A DNA stretch of 64,000 nt. Origin: Marinobacterium sp. GTDB taxonomy: Bacteria; Pseudomonadota; Gammaproteobacteria; Pseudomonadales; Balneatricaceae. Positions within the stretch are counted from its first letter, which is position 1. Each line of letters opens with the position of its first letter. The translations under genes and the position numbers were made by a program. A model generated the notes under the pieces. It worked only from the letters and a program-made list of their open reading frames with translations. It had not been told where the DNA came from and did not search any database. The stretch lies in NCBI GenBank assembly GCA_030602245.1, contig JAUWAC010000006.1:1-64000 (forward strand), given 5' to 3'. Below, piece after piece: positions 7,902 through 15,950 of this stretch.

Positions 7902-9890
7902 TCAGAAGCTGACGTTCAGGGCCATCCAGTAGCGGCGGCCGTCCGCCACGTAGCCGTACTCGTCGTAGTCGATGTCCTCATCGAACAGGTTGTAGATACC
8001 GGCCTTGAGTGTGGCGGCCCGGGTCAGCCGGTAGCCGATGCCGGTATCCAGCTGGGTGCTGGACGGTGCCACGATGCTGCTGCTGGAGGGGCCGGTGGTG
8101 GGCTGGCTCTCCTTGCCGCGGTAGGTCAGGCGGGCCCAGCTGCTCAGGCGTGCACTGGCCTGCCAGTCGAGACCGGCATTGAACAGGTGGCGCGGCAGCT
8201 GGGTCAGTGGCTCGCCGGCGTATTCACCGCTTTTCTGCTCCGAGTCGGTGAAACTGTAGCTGGCGTTCAGGGTCAGATCGCGGCGCAGTGCCATCGACAG
8301 GCTCAGCTCCAGCCCCCGGGTGATCGCCTCGTCGACATTGACGCGGTAGGTCGGGTCGGCACCGAACGCGTTGGCGCCATCGGTGCAGAGGGTGGCCGGG
8401 CAGGCGATCCGCGTGATCTTGTCATCGAAGCTGTTGTGGAACAGGGTGGCGGACAGATCCAGATCGTTGAAGCCGTTGTAGTGCAGGCCGATCTCCTTGC
8501 TCAGCGATGTCTCGGGTTTCAGATCCGGGTTGCCGTAGATGTTGCCGCCACGGCTGATCTGGCCCCAGTCCGGGGTGATCTCACGCAGGTTCGGCGAGCG
8601 ATAGCCGGCCGAGACGCCGCCCTTGAGAATCCACTGGGGTGAGAGCTGGTACACGGCGTACAGACGGGGACTGATGTTCTCGCCGTAGTTCTCGTCATGG
8701 TCCAGACGGGCGCCGCCGGTCAGGATCAGGCGGTCGGTCAGGCTCCATTCATCCTCGGCGAACAGGGCCCACTGGCTGTTTTCGATGCGCGTGCGATCAG
8801 AGATCTGGTTGGTGGTCTGATCGTGCAGTGCCTCCTTCTCGAAGCTGGCGCCCAGTGTCAGCATGTGGGCGTATCCCAGCGGCGCGACGAGGCTGGTTTT
8901 GGCCGAGGTGTTGCTGATCTCGATCTGACGCCCGTGGTTTTCGGTGGTTTCGTACTGCAGGTGGGTATCGGTGGTGCCGATGCCCCAGCGGCCGGTGTGC
9001 GACAGTGCCACGTGCCGGTTGGTGTGCTCGGTGTACGTATCGGTGCAACCACCCCGGCAGCCGGTGGTCGGGGCCGAGGCGCCCATCAGCGAGACCCGTT
9101 CCTGATCGGTAATGCCCGCTTCCAGCGTCAGGTCATGGTTCTGCTGTGGCGTCAGGGTCAACCGTGCGGTCAGACTGTGCAGATCCTTCTCCTCCATGCC
9201 GTTGAGAATCTGATCCCCCTCGCGCTGATAGAGGCGGCCATAGAGCTGCAGGCCGGCGCGCGTCTCGACCAGCGGTCCGCTGATATGGAAGCTGGTCTGG
9301 TACGCGTTGCCGGAGGCCGGATCCTCCTGCAGTGTCACATCCTGCTGCACGTTGCCGTGCCACTCATCCTGAACCTTGCGGGTGATGATGTTGATCACGC
9401 CGCCCATCGCGTCGGAGCCGTACAGTGTCGACATGGGGCCGCGGACGACCTCGATCCGCTCGATCGCGTCCAGTGGCGGCAGCCAGTCGGTTTCGACGCC
9501 GGCGCTGCCATTGGGGCGGCTTTCGCGGCTGGATACGCGCTTGCCGTCGACCAGCAGCAGGGTATAGGCGGCGGGCATGCCGCGCAGGCTGATATCGGTA
9601 CCCTTATCGCCGGCCCCGCCGCCGGTCACGGTCACACCGGGCACGCTGCGCAGGGCGTCGGTCAGATCGGTGTAGGCCCTGTTTTCCAGCGCCTCGCGGG
9701 TCAGGACGCTGATCGATGCCGGGGCTGTGGTCACCGCCTGCACGAACCCGGCGGCGGTTACCACGAGTTCATCCAGTTGCACACTGTCCTGCGTGAAACT
9801 GTCCTGCGCGAAGGTGACACCTGAGAGCAGCGCAAGTCCCAGTCCGAGGGTATGAGCGGCGGTGGGTCTGAGTGCGATGGGGTCTGCCAT
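7902..9890 (-). CDS. TonB-dependent ferric-siderophore receptor (FepA/CirA-like)
   Basis: A 662-residue outer-membrane receptor. A signal peptide (cleavage near TFAQ) is followed by a TonB-box-like ELVVTA, a plug domain (about 40-160) with DALRSVPGVTVTG, DISLRGMPAAYTLLLVDGKRV and VVRGPMSTLYGSDAMGGVINIIT, and a 22-strand-type barrel ending in aromatic NVSF. Two cysteine pairs (about 278-283 and near residue 495) may close extracellular loops. It leads the five-gene uptake operon, 43 bases before the binding-protein start. A Fur-type box lies about 30 bases upstream of the ATG at 9890, so iron repression is expected. It is closest in style to catecholate siderophore receptors, but the ligand is not provable. 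Confidence 0.92.
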   Translation of the reverse strand: MADPIALRPTAAHTLGLGLALLSGVTFAQDSFTQDSVQLDELVVTAAGFVQAVTTAPASISVLTREALENRAYTDLTDALRSVPGVTVTGGGAGDKGTDISLRGMPAAYTLLLVDGKRVSSRESRPNGSAGVETDWLPPLDAIERIEVVRGPMSTLYGSDAMGGVINIITRKVQDEWHGNVQQDVTLQEDPASGNAYQTSFHISGPLVETRAGLQLYGRLYQREGDQILNGMEEKDLHSLTARLTLTPQQNHDLTLEAGITDQERVSLMGASAPTTGCRGGCTDTYTEHTNRHVALSHTGRWGIGTTDTHLQYETTENHGRQIEISNTSAKTSLVAPLGYAHMLTLGASFEKEALHDQTTNQISDRTRIENSQWALFAEDEWSLTDRLILTGGARLDHDENYGENISPRLYAVYQLSPQWILKGGVSAGYRSPNLREITPDWGQISRGGNIYGNPDLKPETSLSKEIGLHYNGFNDLDLSATLFHNSFDDKITRIACPATLCTDGANAFGADPTYRVNVDEAITRGLELSLSMALRRDLTLNASYSFTDSEQKSGEYAGEPLTQLPRHLFNAGLDWQASARLSSWARLTYRGKESQPTTGPSSSSIVAPSSTQLDTGIGYRLTRAATLKAGIYNLFDEDIDYDEYGYVADGRRYWMALNVSF

Positions 9891-9920
9891 GAGTTCTCCA
9901 GTCCGTGAAAATATCGTAGT

Positions 9921-9943
9921 GCTAATGATAATGGTTCGCATTA
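9921..9943. promoter_or_regulatory. Fur box upstream of the siderophore receptor operon
   Basis: GCTAATGATAATGGTTCGCATTA contains the AATGATAAT core and the mirrored GCATTA half of the Fur consensus. It lies 31-53 bases upstream of the receptor start, in the 117-bp gap shared with the divergent LysR gene, so it could also affect the latter. Confidence 0.75.
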
Positions 9944-10007
9944 CGTGTTGGCAGGTGGTACAGTTGCACGCGCCGTTGCGCAGAACGGAACGCGAGGGGA
10001 TAGGTGC

Positions 10008-10943
10008 ATGTTTGATCTGAAAGAACTGGAAGCCTTTGTATCGGTCATGGAGACCCGTAGCCTGACCGAGAGTGCGCGGCTGCTGGCGCTGCCGAAGTCC
10101 ACCATGAGCCGGCGTATCCGCCAGCTCGAATCGGTGCTCGGGCAGACGCTGCTGCGGCGGGAGTCGAACAGACTGATTCCCACCGAGGCCGGGGTACTGT
10201 TCAACCGTTACTGCGAGGAGATTCTGCGGCTCGCCGCCACCGGCTGTTCGGCGCTGCAGGAGCTGCGCGAAGAGGTCAGCGGGCAGCTGGTGGTGCAGTG
10301 TCACGATGCGCTGCTGCGCGCCTGGTTCTCACCGCTGGTGCTGGATTTTCTGAGTCGCCACCCGGGCGTGGAACTGAAGCTGAGAAGCCGGGTGCTGGCG
10401 CCGGGCTGTGAGCAGGATCAGGGCGTGCATGTCTGGCTTGGCGACGAGCCGGACTGCGGTTTGCGCGCTGAACGGCTGGGATCGCTGGCACAGGGGCTCT
10501 ATGCCACGCCGGATTATCTGCGCCAGCGCGGTGATCCGCGCCACCCGCGTGAGCTGGCCTCCCATGTCTGGATCGAGCGGGAAGGCCGCGATGCACAGGG
10601 GATGGAGCTCTGGCATGCGCAGCAGGGCAGCTATCGGGTGCAGTCGACGATGGCGCGGCTGACGGTGGACCGACTGTCGTTACAGATGGATGCGATCGTG
10701 CATGCAGGCGGTCTCGGATTGCTGCCGCACTGGCTGGTTGCCGGGCGTCAGCGCCACCACCCGGGTACGCTGACCTGTTGCCTGCCGGACTGGCAGGGGC
10801 CCGAGCTGGGAATCTGGCTGCTCTATCCACACGGCCAGCTGCCGCGGCGCACGCAGGCGTTTCTGAGCCATGTGCGTGAGTCGGTGCCGCCGCAGTGGCG
10901 CAGTGGTCAGGTGGCGCCGGTCTGTGTTGCGCCGCCCGGCTGA
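10008..10943 (+). CDS. LysR-family transcriptional regulator
   Basis: A 311-residue LysR-type regulator. The N-terminal winged helix-turn-helix (MFDLKELEAFVSVMETRSLTE...SARLLALPKSTMSRRIRQLE) is canonical, and a periplasmic-binding-like effector domain follows from about residue 90. The ATG at 10008 is preceded by GAGGGGA. It is divergent from the Fur-boxed siderophore receptor operon, so it may tune that operon or simply share the gap. A co-inducer cannot be inferred. Downstream lies a 208-bp gap with nothing recognisable until the mobA terminator. Confidence 0.88.
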   Translation: MFDLKELEAFVSVMETRSLTESARLLALPKSTMSRRIRQLESVLGQTLLRRESNRLIPTEAGVLFNRYCEEILRLAATGCSALQELREEVSGQLVVQCHDALLRAWFSPLVLDFLSRHPGVELKLRSRVLAPGCEQDQGVHVWLGDEPDCGLRAERLGSLAQGLYATPDYLRQRGDPRHPRELASHVWIEREGRDAQGMELWHAQQGSYRVQSTMARLTVDRLSLQMDAIVHAGGLGLLPHWLVAGRQRHHPGTLTCCLPDWQGPELGIWLLYPHGQLPRRTQAFLSHVRESVPPQWRSGQVAPVCVAPPG

Positions 10944-11088
10944 TGTAAAGCGGGGTAAACGCGCATTTCCCGCATGGCGTGGATCTTAACCTGAAGGACA
11001 GGAATGCCGGCTGGCGAGAGACGCGTGGAAATGCCGGCAGCTCTGACGCGGCAGTGCCGTCGCGTCGGGCGTCGGGCAGGGCTGAGCA

Positions 11089-11128
11089 GCGGACAAAAAG
11101 AAAGGCAGACGGCTTCACCGTCTGCCTT
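11089..11128 (-). terminator. Rho-independent terminator of mobA
   Basis: On the minus strand, AAGGCAGACGG and CCGTCTGCCTT form an 11-bp perfect stem with a 5-base loop, followed by TTTCTTTTTG. It begins 24 bases after the mobA stop. The gap between the LysR stop (10943) and this site shows no other feature. Confidence 0.88.
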
Positions 11129-11151
11129 GTGGGTGGTGCGCGATCGGACGC

Positions 11152-13086
11152 TCAGGCTTCAATCAGTACGCCGTCGAAGAAACGGCTGAGGCCAGCATAG
11201 TCATCCAGCGGCAGGACGTCGGCGACGTACTGGTCCGGGCGCACGATGACGATACAGCCCCTGGATTTATCGATGCCGCGCATGTCGTAGATGTTCTTGC
11301 CGCCGCCGGACGATAGCGGACGGTTGTCGGCGCAGAACACCTTCTCGTGGTCGATCAGGCCGTACTTGCCTTTGCGCGGCGTCAGCACCGGGTGCAGGGT
11401 GTCGCGCTCGATCTCGTGATGGTGCTGCTGGAACACCGCCCGCAGATCGATCACCGCATCCGGGTCGGCGTCGGCCGGGGTGTACTTCTTCAGCGGTGAG
11501 TTGGCGTCGTTGGCCAGGTAGTCGCACAGTGCCTTGACGCCGCACTCGGCGGACATCGGGGTCTGGTTGCCGGCAAAGGCATAGACCCGATACGCGCCAT
11601 TGGCGGTGTGGCAGTGGCCCAGCTGAACCGGCTTGGCATCGCCATGACGGATCACCGGCGCGGAGTGGAAGCGCTTGCCGACGACAAGGCCGCTGGCCAG
11701 GGCCTGATGCGTGCCCTCACCGACCATGATCGACGGCCGGTACTGAATCGATACCCCGGCGGTGTATTCGCCGAACAGCTGGAAGTAGCGCTGGAACTCG
11801 GCCGGATCGACCCCGTCCGGATTGTCGGCTGACTTCGGTTTGGCGCTGAACATGCGCGAGAACTCGCGATCGAAGTCGATCAATGCCTGACCATACTCGC
11901 GACGTTCGTCGGAGTAGGTTTTCAGAATCTTCTCGTCGGCACGACCGGTCAGCACATGGGCCAGCTTCCAGCCCAGGTTCCAGGTATCCATCACCGAGGT
12001 GTTCAGCCCCTGACCCGCTTTCGGGCTGTGGGTGTGGCACGCATCGCCGGCAAGGAACACGCGAGCCGGGCGGCCCTCTTCGGAGTCATCGAAGGCGGTG
12101 GTGATGCGCTGGCCGATCTCGTACACGCTCCACCAGGCCACCTCCTTCACGTCGATGGTGTAGGGCTGCATGATGCGGTTGGCCGCGGCGATCAGGATCT
12201 CCGGTGTCATCTGGTCGCGCGCCACGCGTTCGTTTTCCTTCAGCTTGTCCAGCTCGATGTACAGACGCACCATGTACCCGCCTTCACGCGGGATGATCAG
12301 CATGTTGCCTTCGTTATTGGAGTGGATCAGCGATTTCAGACGGATGTCGGGGAAGTCGGTGTTGAGCAGCACATCCATGACGCCCCAGGCCTGATTCAGC
12401 GCATCGCCGACCAGTTCCTTGCCGATCGCAGTGCGCACGCTGGAGCGTGCGCCATCGCAGCCGACCACGTATTTGGCCCTGATGGTTTCAACTTCCTGCG
12501 TGTACTGGGAGTAGTTCACCAGACGCTCGATGCGCGCGGTGACCGGGTACTCGCCGCCCTGCGGGTCCACCTCAAGATCGAGCAGTTTGCGCTGGTAGTG
12601 CGGCTCCAGTTTCGCGGCGCTCCGGCGCATCACGTCGAGGAACATGTCATGCACACGGGCTTGGTTGATGATCAGATGCGGCATCTCCGACAGATCATCC
12701 GCCACGTCCTGCACCTTGCTGCTGCGGGCGATTTCGTTCGGCTTCTGTTCGGACGGCTTCCAGAACGCCGCTTCGTTGACCTGATACGCCTCCTGAATGA
12801 TCTGGTCGGCAAAGCCGTAGGCCTGGAACATCTCCATGGTGCGGCAGGCGATACCGTCGGCCTGGCCCACCAGCAGGCGGTCGTCCTTCTGGTCGATGAT
12901 CGCGACCCGGATACCCTCAAACTGGGTCAGCTGAGCGGCCAGGTTCAGACCCGCCGGACCGCAGCCGACGATCAGGACATCCACTTCCTGCGGCAGCGGA
13001 CGCTTGATGGGCGGCGGAACGACCGCGTCCTGCGGATCGGAAAAGCGCGGATCACCCGGATGAAAGCCGTTGAGATGGAACTGCAT
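11152..13086 (-). CDS. mobA: 3-hydroxybenzoate 4-monooxygenase-like FAD hydroxylase
   Basis: A 644-residue flavin aromatic hydroxylase (PheA/TfdB family). It has the FAD dinucleotide motif VDVLIVGCGPAGLNLAAQL (about 34-52), the GCDGARSSVR motif (about 208-217), and GDACHTHSPKAGQGLN (about 352-367), then a C-terminal thioredoxin-like domain. The start MQFHLNGFHPG and overall pattern match, from memory, Comamonas MobA, which converts 3-hydroxybenzoate to protocatechuate; phenol 2-monooxygenases are the nearest alternative. The ATG at 13086 has AGGAG nine bases upstream. It is a single-gene unit, divergent from a LysR gene and closed by a strong terminator. No protocatechuate ring-cleavage genes are in the window. 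Confidence 0.85.
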   Translation of the reverse strand: MQFHLNGFHPGDPRFSDPQDAVVPPPIKRPLPQEVDVLIVGCGPAGLNLAAQLTQFEGIRVAIIDQKDDRLLVGQADGIACRTMEMFQAYGFADQIIQEAYQVNEAAFWKPSEQKPNEIARSSKVQDVADDLSEMPHLIINQARVHDMFLDVMRRSAAKLEPHYQRKLLDLEVDPQGGEYPVTARIERLVNYSQYTQEVETIRAKYVVGCDGARSSVRTAIGKELVGDALNQAWGVMDVLLNTDFPDIRLKSLIHSNNEGNMLIIPREGGYMVRLYIELDKLKENERVARDQMTPEILIAAANRIMQPYTIDVKEVAWWSVYEIGQRITTAFDDSEEGRPARVFLAGDACHTHSPKAGQGLNTSVMDTWNLGWKLAHVLTGRADEKILKTYSDERREYGQALIDFDREFSRMFSAKPKSADNPDGVDPAEFQRYFQLFGEYTAGVSIQYRPSIMVGEGTHQALASGLVVGKRFHSAPVIRHGDAKPVQLGHCHTANGAYRVYAFAGNQTPMSAECGVKALCDYLANDANSPLKKYTPADADPDAVIDLRAVFQQHHHEIERDTLHPVLTPRKGKYGLIDHEKVFCADNRPLSSGGGKNIYDMRGIDKSRGCIVIVRPDQYVADVLPLDDYAGLSRFFDGVLIEA

Positions 13087-13123
13087 GGCGTTGAACTCCT
13101 GCTTGTTATGATCGGGGTCAACT

Positions 13124-13136
13124 TTATTTGTAATAA
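13124..13136. promoter_or_regulatory. LysR-type operator between mobA and its regulator
   Basis: TTATTTGTAATAA is a 5-bp-arm inverted repeat with a 3-base centre and fits the T-N11-A rule for LysR-family operators. It lies 38-50 bases from each flanking start codon within an AT-rich 100-bp divergent gap. Confidence 0.55.
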
Positions 13137-13186
13137 GGTATAAGTAAAAATAGCTTTTTGTTTTCAGACTTAAAGAAACTGAATAA

Positions 13187-14110
13187 ATGAATCCTAACCT
13201 GTTGAAGCAGCTGGCGATCGTCGTCAAACAGGGCTCGCTCAGTCGCGCCTGCGAGCAACTCTATGTGACACAGCCAACGCTGACGCGCAGCATCAGGCAG
13301 TTGGAGATGAAGGTCGGTGCCCCGGTGCTGATCCGCACCCGGTACGGCGTCACCCCTACCGAGATTGGTGCCCGACTGGCGCGGATCGGCGAGCGGATTC
13401 TGGCTGAGAGCGAGCACGGCGACGAGGTGATCCGGCAGTGGCACAGCGGCTACCAGAGCGAATTCACGATCGGGATCGATCCACTGTGGGAGTTCGCCAC
13501 CGTCGGGGAGATGACCGACAGCCTGCTGCTGGAGAAGCGCTACGTGTTCCATCTGCGTACCGGCTCGGCGGCGATCCAGATCGGCCTGCTGCAGGAGGGA
13601 CAGCTCGACTTCCTGCTCGCACCGGCCCATCTGACCGTAGCGCAGGGGACGCTGGAACGGGAGCTGCTGTTCCGTGACCGCTCCGGCGTGTTTGCCGGTC
13701 GGCGCTCAACGTTGGTCGGCAGCGCACAGCCGGTGCCGCGTGAGGTACTTGAACAGCAGAACTGGATGATCGCCGGTGCCAGTGCCGGCTTCCTAGACGG
13801 TCAGGGCGAACTGGCAGGCCCTCGCGCCGCCCGCATCGCGCTGACCGGCAGCATCCGCACCGTCATTCACCTGCTGAATACCACCGATATGCTGGTGCGC
13901 CTGCCGGCACGCCTTGCGTTGATGACCGGTGAAATCGCGCCGGAACAGCTCATCGACGTCGAGGGTCAACCCGGCCCACGTCGCGACATCGCCCTCTGGT
14001 CCCAGACCGAACGCGCCGAACGCCCGGAGATACTCAAGGTACGCGAACTGATCAGCGATTTCGTCAAACGGATCGACGCCCAAAGTCCGACGTTTGGCCT
14101 GGCGTTGTAG
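13187..14110 (+). CDS. LysR-family regulator, probably of mobA
   Basis: A 307-residue LysR-type regulator. The N-terminal helix-turn-helix (LLKQLAIVVKQGSLSRACEQLYVTQPTLTRSIRQLE, about residues 4-40) is clear, followed by a co-inducer domain. It is divergent from the mobA-like monooxygenase with a 100-bp AT-rich gap carrying a T-N11-A palindrome, the standard arrangement for an aromatic-inducible activator and its target. The inducer, possibly 3-hydroxybenzoate, is inferred only from the neighbour. Confidence 0.88.
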   Translation: MNPNLLKQLAIVVKQGSLSRACEQLYVTQPTLTRSIRQLEMKVGAPVLIRTRYGVTPTEIGARLARIGERILAESEHGDEVIRQWHSGYQSEFTIGIDPLWEFATVGEMTDSLLLEKRYVFHLRTGSAAIQIGLLQEGQLDFLLAPAHLTVAQGTLERELLFRDRSGVFAGRRSTLVGSAQPVPREVLEQQNWMIAGASAGFLDGQGELAGPRAARIALTGSIRTVIHLLNTTDMLVRLPARLALMTGEIAPEQLIDVEGQPGPRRDIALWSQTERAERPEILKVRELISDFVKRIDAQSPTFGLAL

Positions 14111-14163
14111 CCAGATCAGAGACCTGGTCAGCCGGCGCCGGCGAGATGCCGAGGAGAAAGTGA

Positions 14164-14196
14164 AAAAGCCGGCACCTTTCGGTTACCGGCCTTTTC
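14164..14196 (-). terminator. Last of three hairpin terminators after tRNA-fMet
   Basis: GCCGG and CCGGC arms, extended by inner ACC/GGT pairs around a GAAA loop, are followed on the minus strand by CTTTTTCAC; on the plus strand CCTTTTC follows. It closes the tRNA repeat array and could also end the LysR transcript arriving from the left. Confidence 0.7.
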
Positions 14197-14203
14197 TGAA
14201 TGC

Positions 14204-14287
14204 GGTAGCGGGGGCTGGATTTGAGGCAACGACCTTCGCTTGGCATTTATGGAGAGCTGAGCCCGACGAGCGACTGGCCGGTTTGCT
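14204..14287 (-). pseudogene. Degenerate copy of initiator tRNA (distal)
   Basis: The minus strand retains the T-arm and acceptor 3' strand of tRNA-fMet almost intact (GGTCGTTGCCTCAAATCC, CAGCCCCCGCTACC) and the CTCGTCGGGCTCA of the D/anticodon side. The 5' acceptor strand is replaced (CAAACCGGCC instead of GCGGGG), the anticodon region is disrupted by extra bases, and the terminal CCA reads CCG. It cannot fold as a tRNA. It begins exactly 144 bases from the next copy. Confidence 0.75.
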
Positions 14288-14302
14288 TCTAATCCGCACA
14301 AA

Positions 14303-14338
14303 CAAAAAAGGCAGATCGGTGAGTACCTGATCTGCCTT
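14303..14338 (-). terminator. Terminator hairpin between degenerate tRNA copies
   Basis: AGGCAGATC (14309-14317) and GATCTGCCT (14329-14337) form a 9-bp perfect stem, followed on the minus strand by TTTTTTGTTTG. It is nearly identical to the hairpin directly after the intact tRNA. Confidence 0.8.
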
Positions 14339-14347
14339 CTTAAATTT

Positions 14348-14431
14348 GGTAGCGGGGGCTGGATTTGAACCAACGGCCTTCGCCCGGCTTTTATGAAGAG
14401 CTGAGCCCGACGAGCGACTGGCCGGTTTGCT
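14348..14431 (-). pseudogene. Degenerate copy of initiator tRNA (proximal)
   Basis: The 3' half (GTTGGTTCAAATCCAGCC...GCTACCA) is identical to the intact tRNA-fMet. The middle carries the same aberrant GCTCAGCTCTTCATAAAAGC insertion and altered 5' end as the distal copy. The shared defects show that one damaged copy was later duplicated. It is spaced 144 bases from both the distal copy and the intact tRNA. Confidence 0.78.
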
Positions 14432-14444
14432 TCTAATCCGAACA

Positions 14445-14481
14445 AACAAAAAAGGCAGATCGGTAAGTACCTGATCTGCCT
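14445..14481 (-). terminator. Terminator directly after tRNA-fMet
   Basis: AGGCAGATC (14453-14461) pairs with GATCTGCCT (14473-14481), followed on the minus strand by TTTTTTGTTTG. It begins 10 bases after the tRNA 3' end and is an intrinsic terminator for it. Confidence 0.85.
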
Positions 14482-14490
14482 CTTAAAATT

Positions 14491-14567
<77 letters not shown>

Positions 14568-14581
14568 TCAACGTGGTGCGA

Positions 14582-14610
14582 ACTATACAGATCCCCTGTG
14601 TGGCTGTCAA
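14582..14610 (-). promoter_or_regulatory. Sigma-70 promoter of tRNA-fMet
   Basis: On the minus strand, TTGACA (14605-14610) and TATAGT (14582-14587) are separated by exactly 17 bases. The bases following the -10 are GC-rich (TCGCACCACG), as in stringently controlled stable-RNA promoters. Transcription would start about 7-9 bases before the tRNA 5' end. Confidence 0.88.
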
Positions 14611-14681
14611 ACTATACAGCCAGAAAAGATGGCTAAAGCTGTGTCGTCAGCCGCATCGTGCACTGAACGGGAGCATTCAGG

Positions 14682-15545
14682 TTGAGCATTACACCGGACT
14701 ATTACATCGGCCTGCCGCAGTGGCATCACCCGGCCTGGCATGAAGGGCTGCTGGCGGGACGGGATCGCAGTGCGGCGCTGGCCGGATATGCACAGAGTTT
14801 CAACTCGGTTGAGGGGAATACGACGTTTTACGGGTTGCCGTCGCCGGACACCGTGCAGCGCTGGATACAGGAGGTGGCGGCGCCGTTTCGGTTCTGCTTC
14901 AAGTTCCCGCGCACGATCAGTCATGATCAGGGGCTGCACCACACGGAGTCCGAGCTGCAGACATTTTTGCACCGCCTTGATCCGCTGGCGGACCGTCTCG
15001 GGGTGCTCTGGCTGCAGCTGCCGGCCGCTTTCGGTCCCGCTGAGCTGCCGTTGCTGGCGCGCTTTCTGTTGCAGTTGCCGGCCGGCTTCAGCTTCGCTGT
15101 CGAGGCGCGCCATCCGGCGTTTTTCGAGCGCGGTGATGCCGATCGCCGGTTCAGCGAGTTGCTGGCTGCCAGTGGGGTGAACCGGATCGCGTTTGATACG
15201 CGCGCGCTGTTTCGGGATCCGGCGGATGATCCGATCACGCGCGAGGCGTTATCGGCAAAGCCGCGCTTGCCGTTGCGGCCGGTGGCGACGGCCGGGGCAC
15301 CGATGGTGCGACTGATTACGCCGCTGCAGCTGGAACTGGGTGACGACCTGCTGGCCTATTGGGTGGCGCGGGTACTGAAATGGATCGACGAGGGGCGCAC
15401 GCCCTGGCTGTTTTTTCATACGCCGGATTGCGCACGGGCGCCTGAGCTGGCAGCACGGTTTGCCGCCAGATTGCATGCGGCGCGGAATGTGCGGGGGTTT
15501 AGGCCCTGGCCGGCACCCGTGGTGGCGCAGCCGGGCCTGTTCTGA
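14682..15545 (+). CDS. DUF72 family protein (YecE-like)
   Basis: A 287-residue DUF72/YecE-type TIM-barrel protein of unknown function. Family marks are the N-terminal YYIGLPQWHHPAWHE, the FNSVEGNTTFYGLPS segment, FCFKFPRTISHD, and the strand FSFAVEARHPAFF. The frame begins with a TTG at 14682 preceded by GGGAG, and the next residues fit the family N terminus, so a TTG start is likely. It is divergent from the initiator tRNA and stands alone. The biochemical role of DUF72 is not established. Confidence 0.85.
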   Translation: MSITPDYYIGLPQWHHPAWHEGLLAGRDRSAALAGYAQSFNSVEGNTTFYGLPSPDTVQRWIQEVAAPFRFCFKFPRTISHDQGLHHTESELQTFLHRLDPLADRLGVLWLQLPAAFGPAELPLLARFLLQLPAGFSFAVEARHPAFFERGDADRRFSELLAASGVNRIAFDTRALFRDPADDPITREALSAKPRLPLRPVATAGAPMVRLITPLQLELGDDLLAYWVARVLKWIDEGRTPWLFFHTPDCARAPELAARFAARLHAARNVRGFRPWPAPVVAQPGLF

Positions 15546-15557
15546 AGCCGGTGGAGA

Positions 15558-15944
15558 TCAGTGCAGCGCGTTGGGTTGCGCCAGCGTGAACGGCGGGATT
15601 GGTGCGATGAAGCGCTCGTCGTCTTCGGTGCGCATCTCGTAATGGCCCTGCATGCTGCCGACTTCGGTGGTCAGCACGGTGCCACTGGTGTAGCTGAAGC
15701 TCTGGTCCGGCTCGATCAACGGCTGCTCGCCAACCACGCCTTCACCCTCGACCTCCTGTACCTGCTCGTTGCCATCGGTGATCAGCCAGCGGCGGCTGAT
15801 CAGCTGGACCGGTGCCGGATTATGGTTGGTCACCGTGATGTGATACGAGAACACGAAGCGGTGCGCCTCCGGGTCGGACTGTTCCGGCAGGTAGGCGGTC
15901 TCGACATCGATCTGTATGTTGCGGCCGTACTCGAAAGGGTCCAT
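15558..15944 (-). CDS. apaG: ApaG (DUF525) protein
   Basis: A 128-residue ApaG protein with an immunoglobulin-like beta-sandwich fold. The characteristic FSYHITVTNHNPAPVQLISRRWLITD and the loop GVVGEQPLIEPDQSF are present, with MQGHYEM near the end. Its function is unclear; it is usually linked to ApaH and the rsmA operon. It is the last gene of lptD-surA-pdxA-rsmA-apaG, six bases after rsmA. The usual partner apaH is absent here, since the next gene is a convergent DUF72 gene. Confidence 0.94.
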   Translation of the reverse strand: MDPFEYGRNIQIDVETAYLPEQSDPEAHRFVFSYHITVTNHNPAPVQLISRRWLITDGNEQVQEVEGEGVVGEQPLIEPDQSFSYTSGTVLTTEVGSMQGHYEMRTEDDERFIAPIPPFTLAQPNALH

Positions 15945-15950
15945 CGGAGC

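Noticed and set aside
8697-9824. A 375-codon plus-strand frame opposite the TonB-dependent receptor
   Set aside because: It is a shadow frame of the receptor gene, which has clear plug and barrel motifs on the minus strand.
10276-11118. A 280-codon minus-strand frame over the LysR gene and the following gap
   Set aside because: It is rich in Ala/Pro/Arg, lacks motifs and reads through the mobA terminator region.
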